This document shows positions 8,656 through 17,094 of a stretch of 64,000 nt of DNA, one piece after another (position 1 is the stretch's first letter; each line of letters starts with the position of its first letter). The notes beneath the pieces were generated by a model, which saw only the letters and a program-made list of their open reading frames with translations, had not been told where the DNA came from and made no database searches. Origin of the DNA: Rhizobium sp. SG_E_25_P2 (lineage in GTDB: Bacteria; Pseudomonadota; Alphaproteobacteria; Rhizobiales; Rhizobiaceae); NCBI RefSeq assembly GCF_029892285.1, contig NZ_JARXVM010000003.1, positions 248,001 to 312,000 on the forward strand, read 5' to 3'. A program made the translations under genes and the position numbers.

Positions 8656-8683
8656 AAAGGGGCGCTTCCACAGGCGCCCCTTT
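8656..8683 (+). terminator. Hairpin terminator after the monooxygenase gene
   Basis: Perfect 10-bp stem AAAGGGGCGC/GCGCCCCTTT with an 8-base loop, 25 bases beyond the stop. The T run is short (TTTG) but belongs to the stem. Confidence 0.7.
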
Positions 8684-8705
8684 GTCATTCTGTTTGCTGA
8701 TGCCG

Positions 8706-8746
8706 GAAAAACAAATCCCCCGCTCGGCGGCGAAGCAAAGCGGGGG
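8706..8746 (-). terminator. Hairpin terminator for the minus-strand FAH/epimerase operon
   Basis: Inverted repeat CCCCCGCT (8717-8724) / AGCGGGGG (8739-8746). Read on the minus strand it is followed by a T-rich stretch (ATTTGTTTTT), as expected for an intrinsic terminator of the gene ending at 8792. Confidence 0.65.
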
Positions 8747-8791
8747 TATGAGCGGCAGGGAGAAGCGCCGCCGAGGTTGAGCGGGGATTGC

Positions 8792-9763
8792 TCAGCTGGA
8801 GCTGACGGTCTGGTCGATTGCGCCGAAAAGGACATCGCCGTCGCGGCGACGCGCTTCCATTCTGACTGTATCGCCATTGCGCATGAACCGGGTTTTTGCT
8901 GCGCCGAGATCGAGGATTTCAATGCCGCGGCGCTCTGCAATGCAGCTTGAGCCGACTTCGCGGAAATTGGTGTTAGACACCGTGCCCGATCCGATCACGG
9001 TTCCTGCCACCAAAGTGCGCGAATAGGCCGCGTGGGCCACGAGTTCATGAAAACCGACGCCCATGGCGTAGCCATTGGCTGCGCCGAAGCGCTCGCCGTT
9101 CCAATCGACCGTCAGTTCCAGATCAAGCCGGCCATCGCGCCATTCCGGGCCGACTTCGTCGGGCGTGACCGCCACCGGCGCCATGGCGCAGGGCGGTTTG
9201 GCCTGCACCCAGCCGAAGCCCGTTTTCATCTCGATAGGAGCGATGCGGCGCAGCGACCAATCGTTGATCTGCACCAGCAGGCGAATATGCGTCATCGCCT
9301 GCTCCGGCGATGCGCCCCGCGCCACCTTGTCGGTGATGACGCCGAACTCGCCCTCGAAATCGATATCGTCCGCTTCGCTCGGGAAGGAGACGGTTTCGCG
9401 CGGGCCGAAGAATGTGTCGGACACGCCCTGATACATCAGCGGTCGGCCGGTTTTTTCCTTTTTGATGCCCAGCACGGTGTCCATCAGATCGCCGTGGCTG
9501 GCGAAGGCGGAGCCGTCGAGCCATTGCCATGCGCGTGGCAGAGGCGCCATGGCGTTCTTAGCATCAAAGTCGACTTCGCCCTCCACGGGGCCGGCATTGA
9601 GCGCCGCATATTGCGCTTCAAGACCAGGCGCCAGGCCCTCCCAATCCTCGAGCAGGCGCTGCAGCGTCTCCACGTCCGAGGCCGCGACCGCGCGCGAAAG
9701 ATCGCGGCTGACGATGTGAAGCCGCCCGTCCGGCTGGCCGTTTTGCATGGTAGCGAGTTTCAT
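8792..9763 (-). CDS. Fumarylacetoacetate-hydrolase-family hydrolase, long form
   Basis: FAH-fold enzyme of 323 residues, similar in layout to the bacterial FAH-like proteins that cleave or decarboxylate acylpyruvates. The metal site is intact: DIDFEGEFGVI gives the usual D/E-x-E ligands. The C-terminal catalytic region has VAGTVIGSGTVSN and RFMRNGDTVRMEA. An N-terminal cap of about 80 residues precedes the catalytic part. Start at an ATG with CGGAGGAAAC directly upstream. Second gene of a two-gene minus-strand unit behind the epimerase (38-base gap). Unlike the FAH protein at 4521, it should be catalytically competent. Confidence 0.87.
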   Translation of the reverse strand: MKLATMQNGQPDGRLHIVSRDLSRAVAASDVETLQRLLEDWEGLAPGLEAQYAALNAGPVEGEVDFDAKNAMAPLPRAWQWLDGSAFASHGDLMDTVLGIKKEKTGRPLMYQGVSDTFFGPRETVSFPSEADDIDFEGEFGVITDKVARGASPEQAMTHIRLLVQINDWSLRRIAPIEMKTGFGWVQAKPPCAMAPVAVTPDEVGPEWRDGRLDLELTVDWNGERFGAANGYAMGVGFHELVAHAAYSRTLVAGTVIGSGTVSNTNFREVGSSCIAERRGIEILDLGAAKTRFMRNGDTVRMEARRRDGDVLFGAIDQTVSSS

Positions 9764-9801
9764 ATGTTTCCTCCGTCTGTGTCTGTTTTGTCAACGCCGC
9801 T

Positions 9802-10725
9802 TCAGAATGACTGACGAACCAGCGCGTCCGCGTCCTCATCGCGGTAGAAGCCCAGTCGATCGGCAATGCCGGTTTCGATGGGCGGATAGGAACCGAACAG
9901 GCTCATCAGGTCTGCATCCGGCTCGTAGGCGATCTTGCTGCGGCTTTCGGGAAAGCGGCGAAACAGCGCCTCGACGAGTTCCGCAAACGACAAATGCAGA
10001 GCGGGCAGGGTGAAGGCCCGGTCCTTGCCCAAGGCGCTTGTCGCCAGCCCGCCGGCATGGGCGAAATTACGGGCGGCGGCGTCGACGGAGGTTAGCCAGG
10101 TCTGCCCTTCAGGGCTGACCGGCAGCACGATGTCTTCGCCGCGCATCACGGCGTAAAACAGCCGGCTCATGAAGGCCGATTTCTGCCGCGCGTCGGCGCC
10201 GTCGCGGGCCATGACGCCGGAGAGCCGCAGCGATACGCCGTCGAGCCAGCCACGCGCTGCGAAGTTGGAAATGGCCGCCTCCATCATCAGTTTGTGGGCG
10301 CCATAGACCATGGTTGGACCGGTCGGGGTGGAATCGGTCACCGGATTTGGCAGCGGCTTGGAAAATACCGCCACTGTCGAGGCGAAGACCAGCCGCGTTG
10401 CTGGATTATGATCCCGCAGCGCTTCGATCAGCGAAAGGGTCGAATCGACATTGACCCGCCGCGCCAAAGCGTAATTGGCCTCGGCCGCGCCGCCAAGGAT
10501 CGAGGCGAGCATATAGACGGTCGATGCGCCCGAAATCTCCCTGTCAAACAACGCCTTGTCGGCGAAATCGCCTGCGAACTCGCGCAGGCGCGGATCGGAG
10601 GAGGGTTCTTGGTTCACCGGAATCTGGTCGATGGCGACGAGCTCGGAGATCTTGTCGTCCGCCATCAGCAGGTCGCACAGACGCTGACCGACGAAGCCGC
10701 GCGCGCCGATCACCACGATCTTCAT
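9802..10725 (-). CDS. NAD-dependent epimerase/dehydratase-fold oxidoreductase, DenD-like
   Basis: Extended SDR of 307 residues. GARGFVGQRL (about 7-16) is the NAD-binding loop, Ser116 and Y141-xxx-K145 (YGAHK) are the catalytic residues. The overall pattern (ASTVAVF, MVYGAHKLMMEA, LDGVSLRLSGVMAR) recalls D-erythronate dehydrogenase DenD and related sugar-acid dehydrogenases, so oxidation of a hydroxy acid at C2 is plausible but not proven. The frame opens at 10800, but the ATG at 10725 with AAGGTGAG upstream is the clear start. Co-transcribed with the FAH gene. Divergent from the histidinol-dehydrogenase paralog; the shared intergenic region holds three operator-like boxes. Confidence 0.85.
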   Translation of the reverse strand: MKIVVIGARGFVGQRLCDLLMADDKISELVAIDQIPVNQEPSSDPRLREFAGDFADKALFDREISGASTVYMLASILGGAAEANYALARRVNVDSTLSLIEALRDHNPATRLVFASTVAVFSKPLPNPVTDSTPTGPTMVYGAHKLMMEAAISNFAARGWLDGVSLRLSGVMARDGADARQKSAFMSRLFYAVMRGEDIVLPVSPEGQTWLTSVDAAARNFAHAGGLATSALGKDRAFTLPALHLSFAELVEALFRRFPESRSKIAYEPDADLMSLFGSYPPIETGIADRLGFYRDEDADALVRQSF

Positions 10726-10744
10726 AATTCTCACCTTGCAATTG

Positions 10745-10762
10745 GTTGGTTGTTCAAACAGT
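10745..10762. promoter_or_regulatory. Operator-like pseudo-palindrome, site C
   Basis: GTTGGTTGTTCAAACAGT. The reverse complement aligns with site D over GTTTGAACAA and the following ACCAA. It lies 20 bases upstream of the epimerase start, in the position of a repressor site. Confidence 0.45.
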
Positions 10763-10800
10763 GAAACTAATCTTTCTTTTGTAGAATGCAACGGGCTCAC

Positions 10801-10819
10801 CTATCGGTTTTATCGATAC
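10801..10819. promoter_or_regulatory. Second shared box, copy 2
   Basis: CTATCGGTTTTATCGATAC matches 17 of 19 positions of the box at 1468. It is located between sites C and D, about 57 bases upstream of site C in the epimerase direction, similar to the roughly 50-base spacing at the left-hand binding-protein promoter. Confidence 0.45.
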
Positions 10820-10834
10820 TCGCTATCGTAACCT

Positions 10835-10852
10835 GTTATTTGAACAATCGAC
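10835..10852. promoter_or_regulatory. Operator-like pseudo-palindrome, site D
   Basis: GTTATTTGAACAATCGAC followed by CAA, centred about 55 bases upstream of the ATG of the histidinol-dehydrogenase paralog, consistent with control of that plus-strand operon. Confidence 0.5.
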
Positions 10853-10898
10853 CAAGTAAGTCTATAGCTGCGCCAAATCGAACAGGGAGGGCTTGCCA

Positions 10899-12215
10899 AT
10901 GGCCAAGTGGTTGAAACAGGGCGCGGAACCGTCGAGCATTGCGGATCAGGATCGCAAGGTTCGAGAAGTGGTCGAGGCGACGCTCGCCGACATCGAAGCG
11001 CGGGGCGACGCCGCCATACGGGATCTCTCGGTCAAGTTTGACGGTTGGGATCGCGAAGACTACCGCCTGTCTCAGTCCGAAATCGATGATTGCCTGGGCA
11101 AGCTCACCAAGCAGGACATCAAGGACATCGAGTTCGCCCAGACGCAGGTGCGCAATTTCGCCCGCATCCAGCGCGAATCGATCCTCGATGTCGAGGTCGA
11201 AACCTTGCCGGGCGTTGTGCTCGGTCACAAGAATGTGCCGTTGCAGGCCGCCGGATGCTATGTGCCGGGCGGCAAATATCCACTGCTCGCCTCCGCCCAT
11301 ATGTCGGTGATCACCGCCAAGGTGGCCGGCGTGCCGCGCGTCGTCACCTGCGCGCCGCCTTACAAGGGTGGTCTGGCGCCCGCGATTATCGCGGCGCAGC
11401 ACATGGCCGGCGCCGATGAAATCTATGCGCTCGGCGGTATCCAGGCGATCGGCGCCATGGCGATCGGCACGGCCTCCATTGCCCCGGTCGATATGCTGGT
11501 TGGTCCCGGCAATGCTTTCGTCGCCGAAGCCAAGCGTCAGCTGTTCGGCCGGGTGGGCATCGACCTGTTTGCCGGCCCGACGGAAACGCTGGTGATCGCC
11601 GACGACAGCGTCGATGGCGAATTGTGCGCCACCGACCTGCTCGGCCAGGCCGAACACGGCCCCGACAGCCCGGCCATCCTGCTCACCACCTCTGAAAAAC
11701 TGGCGCGCGACACGATGGCGGAAATCGAACGGCTGTTGCGGATCCTGCCGACCGCCGAGATCGCCCGCAAATCCTGGGGCGCCTACGGTCAGGTGATCGT
11801 GGCCGACAGCGATGAGGAAATGGTTGAAATCGCCGATCACATCGCGTCCGAACATGTTCAGGTGATGACGCGCGATCCCGATTACTTCCTCGCCAACATG
11901 ACCAATTACGGCGCGCTGTTTCTGGGGCCGCGCACCAATGTCGCCTATGGCGACAAGGTCATTGGCACCAATCACACGCTGCCCACCAAGAAGGCCGCCC
12001 GTTACACCGGCGGCCTGTGGGTCGGCAAATTCCTCAAGACCTGCACCTATCAACGCGTCACCACCGACGAGGCATCGGCGATGATCGGCCGCTATTGCTC
12101 GCGCCTTTGCGCACTCGAAGGCTTTTCGGGCCATGGCGAACAGGCCAATGTCCGCGTGCGTCGCTATGGCGGCGACAATGTGCCTTACGCTGGCCGGGCG
12201 GAAGATCTGGCGTGA
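10899..12215 (+). CDS. Histidinol dehydrogenase-family NAD-dependent alcohol dehydrogenase (catabolic paralog)
   Basis: HisD-superfamily enzyme of 438 residues that should oxidise a primary alcohol to the acid in two NAD-dependent steps, or a secondary alcohol in one. Zinc ligands and catalytic residues look intact: [11 protein letters not shown] (Gln, His), [13 protein letters not shown] (Asp), SEHVQV near residue 318 (Glu/His pair) and GHGEQANVR (His). It has the [15 protein letters not shown] and [12 protein letters not shown] family blocks. It is not in a his operon; catabolic paralogs such as sulfopropanediol 3-dehydrogenase are the closest functional precedent. An in-frame TTG at 10893 is too close to AGGGAGG; the ATG at 10899 fits. 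Its stop overlaps the next start (TGATG). Confidence 0.88.
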   Translation: MAKWLKQGAEPSSIADQDRKVREVVEATLADIEARGDAAIRDLSVKFDGWDREDYRLSQSEIDDCLGKLTKQDIKDIEFAQTQVRNFARIQRESILDVEVETLPGVVLGHKNVPLQAAGCYVPGGKYPLLASAHMSVITAKVAGVPRVVTCAPPYKGGLAPAIIAAQHMAGADEIYALGGIQAIGAMAIGTASIAPVDMLVGPGNAFVAEAKRQLFGRVGIDLFAGPTETLVIADDSVDGELCATDLLGQAEHGPDSPAILLTTSEKLARDTMAEIERLLRILPTAEIARKSWGAYGQVIVADSDEEMVEIADHIASEHVQVMTRDPDYFLANMTNYGALFLGPRTNVAYGDKVIGTNHTLPTKKAARYTGGLWVGKFLKTCTYQRVTTDEASAMIGRYCSRLCALEGFSGHGEQANVRVRRYGGDNVPYAGRAEDLA

Positions 12216-12985
12216 TGACGCAGGCGCTTCCGAAAACGCCATCCTTTCGCCTCGACGGCAAACGGGCGCTGGTCACCGGGGCGGGGCGGGGTCTCGGCCT
12301 GGCTGCGGCTGCAGCGCTTGCCGAGGCCGGCGCGCATGTCGTGCTCGCCGCCCGCAGTTCGGGAGAAATCTCCGAGGTTGCGGCGGCGATTGTCGCTGCA
12401 GGCGGTTCGGCGGAGGCGGTCACGCTTGACGTCACCGACCGGGTCGGCATGGAGGCTGCTGTCGCCGCCGTCGGTCCGTTCCATATTCTGTTCAACAATG
12501 CCGGCTCCAACCGGCCGAAGCCGATATGGGATGTGACCGAGGAGGATTACGACGCCGTCCTCGATCTCAATCTCAAGGCGGCGTTCTTCGTGGCGCGGGC
12601 TGTGGCGGTTGGCATGATCGAGGCAGGCATTGCCGGCTCGATCATTCATATGAGTTCTCAGATGGGACATGTCGGGGGTCCCAACCGCTCGCTCTACTGC
12701 GCCTCCAAATGGGGGCTCGAGGGCATGAACAAGGCCTTCGCGCTCGATCTTGCAGGCCACGGCATCCGTTCAAACACCATCGCGCCGACTTTCATCGAGA
12801 CGCCGATGACCAGGCCCTTCTTCGAGAACAAGGCCTTCCTTGACAGCGTGCTGTCCCGGATCAAGCTGGGTCGTCTCGGCAAGGTGGAGGATATCATGGG
12901 CGCGTTGGTGTTTCTGGCGTCGGATGCGTCTTCGTTGGTCACCGGCACATCGCTGGTGGTGGACGGGGGCTGGACGGCGGACTGA
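12215..12985 (+). CDS. SDR-family oxidoreductase (classical)
   Basis: Classical short-chain dehydrogenase of 256 residues. It has TGAGRGLGLA (coenzyme loop), NNAGSN, the catalytic block IIHMSSQMGH...LYCASKWGL (Ser, Tyr-xxx-Lys) and GTSLVVDGGWTAD at the C-terminus, typical of gluconate 5-dehydrogenase/FabG-like enzymes. It overlaps the upstream HisD-like gene by one base (TGATG), so translation is coupled; an open extension to 12017 lies inside that gene and is not used. It probably oxidises or reduces a hydroxy intermediate of the same pathway. Confidence 0.9.
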   Translation: MTQALPKTPSFRLDGKRALVTGAGRGLGLAAAAALAEAGAHVVLAARSSGEISEVAAAIVAAGGSAEAVTLDVTDRVGMEAAVAAVGPFHILFNNAGSNRPKPIWDVTEEDYDAVLDLNLKAAFFVARAVAVGMIEAGIAGSIIHMSSQMGHVGGPNRSLYCASKWGLEGMNKAFALDLAGHGIRSNTIAPTFIETPMTRPFFENKAFLDSVLSRIKLGRLGKVEDIMGALVFLASDASSLVTGTSLVVDGGWTAD

Positions 12986-13050
12986 TTTTCAAGGTGCGGC
13001 AGCGCCTGCGCAAAGGCCGCAAAGACAATATAAGGCGAGGAAACGAGACA

Positions 13051-14211
13051 ATGTTCGAACCATTTCCCGGCAATTATGTGTGGAATCTCTCCACCAATCT
13101 GGCGCTGATGTGCGGCGGCAATTACGGCGAACTTGATGAAGCCTGCCGGCCGCTGCGCGAGGCGGCGGCCCGCGGCGAGGACGCCGGCACGGCGCTGTTT
13201 TTCGACAGCTGGGTCGGCGTCGGCCGTAAGGTCATCGCTTTGGCTGATCGTGATCTTGCCGAGGGGCGAAAGTTGTCCGCCGGCGTCAAATATCAGCGGG
13301 CGGCCGGCTATCTTCTGGCCGCCGAGCGCATGCAGAGCCGCGATTATGCGCCGCGCTGGGAAGCCTATAATGATGGGTTGGCCTTTTTCCGCAAAGGCCT
13401 GGACCTGCAGGGCAAGGGCGTCGAATTCGTCAACATCCCCTATGAAGGCAAGTACTACACCGGTCTATTTGTTCGCGCCGAACCCGGCAAGGACGGACGC
13501 CCTGCGCCTTGCGTCGTCTCCTGCAACGGCCTAGATTCGATGAAGGAACAGATCTACAGCGCCGGCAATGCCGAAGCCTTCCGTCTGCGCGGCGTCTCGA
13601 CGCTGCTGATCGACCAGCCGGGCACGGGCGAGGCGCTGCGCAATCTCGGTCTTGTTGGGTGCCATGATTCAGAAGCCTGGGCGTCTGCAGCATTCGATTA
13701 TCTGAGCAGTCGCGCCGATGTCGACGCCAAGCGGATCGGCATGTTCGGCCTGTCGCTGGGCGGGTATTTCGCGCCGCGCGCCGCCGCCATGGATCCGCGC
13801 TTTGCGCTGTGCGCGGTGATGGGCGCCAACCACAATTGGGGCGAGATGCAGAAGCGCCGCATGGCGCGGGAAGGCGATCGGCCGGTTCCGCATTATTGGG
13901 ACCATGTGATGTGGGTGTTCGGCAAGTCCGATATCGACGCTTTCATGCAATGGGCGCCGTCGATGGATCTCAACGGCGTGGTCGAGAAGATCCGCGTTCC
14001 CTTCCTGATCACGCATGGCTCCGGCGATCGCCAGATCCCGGTCGAATATGCCCATCAGAGCTATGAACAGGCGGTCAACAGCCCCAAGCGCACGCTGTTT
14101 ATCACCACCAAGGATGATTTCGAGGTCGAACATTGCGGCGCCGACAATGGCACCATCCTGCGCGACTATATCGCTGACTGGATCTCAGAGACTTTTTCTG
14201 AAATGGTCTGA
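13051..14211 (+). CDS. Alpha/beta hydrolase, 2,6-dihydroxypseudooxynicotine-hydrolase/FrsA-like
   Basis: Hydrolase of 386 residues. An N-terminal helical domain (about 1-125) precedes an alpha/beta core. The nucleophile is Ser235 in MFGLSLGGYF, the acid Asp326 in THGSGDRQIP and the base His361 in FEVEHCGAD. The N-terminal cap and overall length match the family of 2,6-dihydroxypseudooxynicotine hydrolase and fungal Ayg1-type enzymes, which cleave C-C bonds of beta-diketone-like substrates. The start ATG follows AAGGCGAGGAAAC; the open frame from 12994 adds residues without support. Likely third gene of the HisD-like operon and the probable ring-fission-product or diketone hydrolase of this pathway. 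Confidence 0.85.
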   Translation: MFEPFPGNYVWNLSTNLALMCGGNYGELDEACRPLREAAARGEDAGTALFFDSWVGVGRKVIALADRDLAEGRKLSAGVKYQRAAGYLLAAERMQSRDYAPRWEAYNDGLAFFRKGLDLQGKGVEFVNIPYEGKYYTGLFVRAEPGKDGRPAPCVVSCNGLDSMKEQIYSAGNAEAFRLRGVSTLLIDQPGTGEALRNLGLVGCHDSEAWASAAFDYLSSRADVDAKRIGMFGLSLGGYFAPRAAAMDPRFALCAVMGANHNWGEMQKRRMAREGDRPVPHYWDHVMWVFGKSDIDAFMQWAPSMDLNGVVEKIRVPFLITHGSGDRQIPVEYAHQSYEQAVNSPKRTLFITTKDDFEVEHCGADNGTILRDYIADWISETFSEMV

Positions 14212-14236
14212 GGCGGCGCTCGGGATTGTGGACATG

Positions 14237-14262
14237 AAAAAGGGGCCGGCGGCCCCTTTTTT
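14237..14262. terminator. Bidirectional hairpin terminator
   Basis: AAAAAGGGGCC and GGCCCCTTTTT form an 11-bp stem around a short GGC loop, followed by T. It lies between the convergent hydrolase (+) and SMP-30 (-) genes and can serve both. Confidence 0.85.
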
Positions 14263-14289
14263 GATGCGTGGTCTTTTGCCGCCGGGCGC

Positions 14290-15300
14290 TCACCAATAAA
14301 TGAGCGGCAAGCCCGCGACAGGGCTGCGGAAATAGGGAATGCGATTGCCGCGCAGCGAGCCCAGGTAGACCGTCTTGAGATCTGGGCCGCCGAAGGTCAG
14401 CGAGGCCATCCACGGGCAGAGCGTTCCGGTCGCCTGCGCCATCAGATCGGGTGTGACGCGGCCCTCTTCCCAGGCCTTGTCGAGAATGGCTGTCTTGTCC
14501 GGCTGGCCGTCTTCGAGCAGCGTGAGGAGATCGCCTTTGGGCGTAATCGCGATCAGCCGGTCGGCCATGATCAGCGTCGACCAGAGATTGCCATAAGCGT
14601 CAAAGGCGATGCCGTCGCAGAAACCGCCGACATTGGAAGGCCCATAGACTTCGCGGTTCGAAAGCCCATCGGCTTCGACGCGGAAGCGGGTGATGTTTCG
14701 CGACGTCGTCTCCGCCACATAGACCCATTCCTCCTTGGCGTCGAAGCGCAACTCGTTCGTGCCGCAGAGATTGTCGGCGACGATGCGGGCGCCCTTCTCG
14801 TCGATCAGCGCAATATAGCCGTCACGGCTATTGGTCTTGACGTGATCTGTCCAGGGAATCATCCGCGTGGTGATGGTCAGCCACAGTCGCCCCTTGCTGT
14901 CGCGGGTGACGAAATTCGCCTTGCCGATCGGCATTCCCTCAATGTTGTCGATGAGCACGCGGCTGTCGCCATTGCGCTTGGTCAGTTCCAGCCGGTCCGT
15001 GCCGAAATTGGCGATCAGGATATTGCCCTCGGCGTCGAAGGCCAGGCCGTTGGGCAGGCTGCCCATGGTGTTGACGTAGCGATCCTCAAACGAGCTCCCG
15101 GCGTGCGTCTCCAAGCCCTTTTGCAGGATCAGTTCCTGTGTCCCGTCGGGAGCGATGCGCATCACTCCGCCGCGCGCGTCCGCCGCCCAAAGCGTGCCGT
15201 CTCGTTCCGCCAGAATGCATTCGGGCCGCTCCAGCCCTTCGCCGATAAAGGCGATATCCTCGCGCTGCACCTGAAAACCATCGAGCGGATTCGTCATCAT
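14290..15300 (-). CDS. SMP-30/gluconolactonase-family lactonase
   Basis: Six-bladed beta-propeller of 337 residues. Typical blade motifs are ERPECILAERDGTLWAADARGG (N-terminal, with the metal-binding Glu), LPNGLAFDAEGNILIANFG and GFCDGIAFDAYGNLWSTL (Asp ligand). Family members hydrolyse lactones such as gluconolactone; here the substrate is unknown and could be a lactone made by the neighbouring dehydrogenases. The ATG at 15300 follows GGGAGATGT. The gene is monocistronic on the minus strand, and operator-like site E lies 20 bases upstream, tying it to the same regulon. Confidence 0.87.
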   Translation of the reverse strand: MMTNPLDGFQVQREDIAFIGEGLERPECILAERDGTLWAADARGGVMRIAPDGTQELILQKGLETHAGSSFEDRYVNTMGSLPNGLAFDAEGNILIANFGTDRLELTKRNGDSRVLIDNIEGMPIGKANFVTRDSKGRLWLTITTRMIPWTDHVKTNSRDGYIALIDEKGARIVADNLCGTNELRFDAKEEWVYVAETTSRNITRFRVEADGLSNREVYGPSNVGGFCDGIAFDAYGNLWSTLIMADRLIAITPKGDLLTLLEDGQPDKTAILDKAWEEGRVTPDLMAQATGTLCPWMASLTFGGPDLKTVYLGSLRGNRIPYFRSPVAGLPLIYW

Positions 15301-15319
15301 ACATCTCCCAACTAAGTTA

Positions 15320-15337
15320 GTTGATTGTACGAACAAC
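15320..15337. promoter_or_regulatory. Operator-like pseudo-palindrome, site E
   Basis: GTTGATTGTACGAACAAC, 14 of 18 symmetric and followed by CAA as at sites A and D. Positioned 20 bases upstream of the SMP-30 start, as site C is for the epimerase. Confidence 0.5.
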
Positions 15338-15504
15338 CAAATAATTTCGCAAGGCTTGGACACACGGCTTCTCGTTGAAATTTCTGCCTTCTTGGGAAAA
15401 ACGCGGCGCGGGCAGGGAAGGGAACAAATATGTTCCTTCTTTTCAGCGCCTTAGACCTGAATTAGCGTCGCGCCTCATCTGCATCGGAATCTGGGGAGGA
15501 TTAC

Positions 15505-17094
15505 GTGGGCAATCGTTATGACATCATTTCCGTGGGCGGCGGCCATAACGGCCTAACGACGGCGGCCTATATGGCCAAAGCCGGCAAGAAAGTGCTGGTT
15601 CTCGAACGCAAGGGCCATCCCGGTGGCGGCGTCTCGACGCGCGAACTGACATTGCCGGGCTTCTGGCATGACGAGCACTCCAATGTGCATATCATGCTGC
15701 AGGGAAATCCGATGATCACCGAGGACGAACTCGGGCTGATGTCGAAATTCGGGCTCAAATACAACTATTCGCCGCTGCCATCAGCGACGGTGTTCGAAGA
15801 CGGCAGTTCGATCAAGATTTACAAGGACCTCGACCGGACCTGCCAGGGTATTGCCGAGTTCTCGCCGCGCGACGCCGAAGCCTACCGAAAATTTGCGGAA
15901 AAGAGCATGGCCTTCCTGCCGATGTTCATGTCCGGCCTCTATGCGCCGCCGTTTCCTATGGGCGCCTTCATGGCGATGATGGACCAGACCGATGAGGGTC
16001 GCGAAATCCTTGATTTCATGAGCCGTTCCTCCATCGATCTCGCCAATCAGTTTTTCGAAAGCGAACGGCTGAAGCTGCATATGGTCAGGCTCGTCACTGA
16101 AAATCTGCAGGCGCCGGACGATCTGGGCACCGGGATGGGCGTGTTCCTGATGCCCGGCATCATTCACAAATATGGCGTGTCGCGTCCTGTTGGCGGTTCA
16201 GGCGAACTGACCAAGGCGACCATCAAGGCGATCGAGCATTTTGGCGGCGAAGTGCGTTGCAACGCCGAGGTTCGTCGCATTCTCACCTCCGGCGGCCGCA
16301 CGACGGGCGTGGAACTGACGACGGGCGAAGTGTTCAAGGCCAAGGATGCGGTTATCGCCGGCATCCACCCCAAGGTGCTTGGAAACTTCGTCGATGGCAT
16401 TCCTGCCCGCGTCAATGAACGCGCCCAGCGTATAACTCAATCGCATTTTTCGATCATGCTCAGCCATTATGCGCTGAAAAAGCAGGCGCGGCTGAAGGCC
16501 GGCGGCGATCTTGACGATGCGCTGATGATCGAACTTATGACGTCAGACAAGATCAACGACATGCGCACCAGCTTCGACGCGCTGAAACAGGGCCGGCTGC
16601 CGCAGGTGCCGCTGTGCGCCGGCGGCGACATCGCCGTCAGCGATCCCTCGCGCGCGCCAGCCGGCTCCGGAACATTCTACGGTGTGACCTTTGCACCCTA
16701 TGATCTCGACGGCGATCCGCTTTCCTGGGAACGTCGCACCGAGGAGGCGGCCGACATGAGCCTCGCTTATTATCGCCGGTTCTATAACGGCCTTGATGAC
16801 GACAACATCCTGATGCGCGTGGTCAAAAGCCCGCTGGGCATGGAGCGCGACAGCCCCAATTCATTCCTGCGCGGCGATATCCATGGCTGCGCGCCCTATA
16901 TGTATCAGTCAATCGGTCACCGGCCGACCCCGGACTACGGTAATTACACCGTTCCCGGCGTCGAACGCCTTTATCTCGTCGGACCCTTCATGCATCCGGG
17001 CGGCGGCGTGTTCGGCGCGGGTCGGGGTACAGCGATCCGGATGATGGACGATATGAACATCGACTACGACAAGGTCATGGGAGCACGGGTATGA
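15505..17094 (+). CDS. CrtI/phytoene-desaturase-like FAD-dependent oxidoreductase
   Basis: FAD/NAD(P)-binding oxidoreductase of 529 residues. The N-terminal motif is VGGGHNGLTTAAYMAKAGKKVLVLER (read as GxGxxG...E), then GGGVSTRELTLPGFWHDEHS. The C-terminal FAD motif is GPFMHPGGGVFGAGRGTAIRMM. Proteins of this class (PYROXD2-like) are often annotated phytoene dehydrogenase but occur in catabolic clusters without carotenoid genes, as here. It starts at GTG 15505 with GGGGAGGA in front. The stop overlaps the start of the 75-residue gene (ATGA). Likely oxidises a hydrophobic or alicyclic intermediate; substrate unknown. Confidence 0.85.
   Translation: MGNRYDIISVGGGHNGLTTAAYMAKAGKKVLVLERKGHPGGGVSTRELTLPGFWHDEHSNVHIMLQGNPMITEDELGLMSKFGLKYNYSPLPSATVFEDGSSIKIYKDLDRTCQGIAEFSPRDAEAYRKFAEKSMAFLPMFMSGLYAPPFPMGAFMAMMDQTDEGREILDFMSRSSIDLANQFFESERLKLHMVRLVTENLQAPDDLGTGMGVFLMPGIIHKYGVSRPVGGSGELTKATIKAIEHFGGEVRCNAEVRRILTSGGRTTGVELTTGEVFKAKDAVIAGIHPKVLGNFVDGIPARVNERAQRITQSHFSIMLSHYALKKQARLKAGGDLDDALMIELMTSDKINDMRTSFDALKQGRLPQVPLCAGGDIAVSDPSRAPAGSGTFYGVTFAPYDLDGDPLSWERRTEEAADMSLAYYRRFYNGLDDDNILMRVVKSPLGMERDSPNSFLRGDIHGCAPYMYQSIGHRPTPDYGNYTVPGVERLYLVGPFMHPGGGVFGAGRGTAIRMMDDMNIDYDKVMGARV

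Noticed and set aside
10893-10898. TTG start for the HisD-like gene
   Set aside because: Only two bases from the ribosome-binding site; the ATG at 10899 is at the right distance.
10836-12242. Minus-strand open frame of 468 residues
   Set aside because: Antisense to the HisD-family gene, which has all catalytic residues; composition is typical of a shadow frame.
15505-17094. Carotenoid biosynthesis (phytoene desaturase) reading
   Set aside because: No crtB, crtE or crtY nearby; this branch of CrtI-like proteins is common in catabolic clusters.
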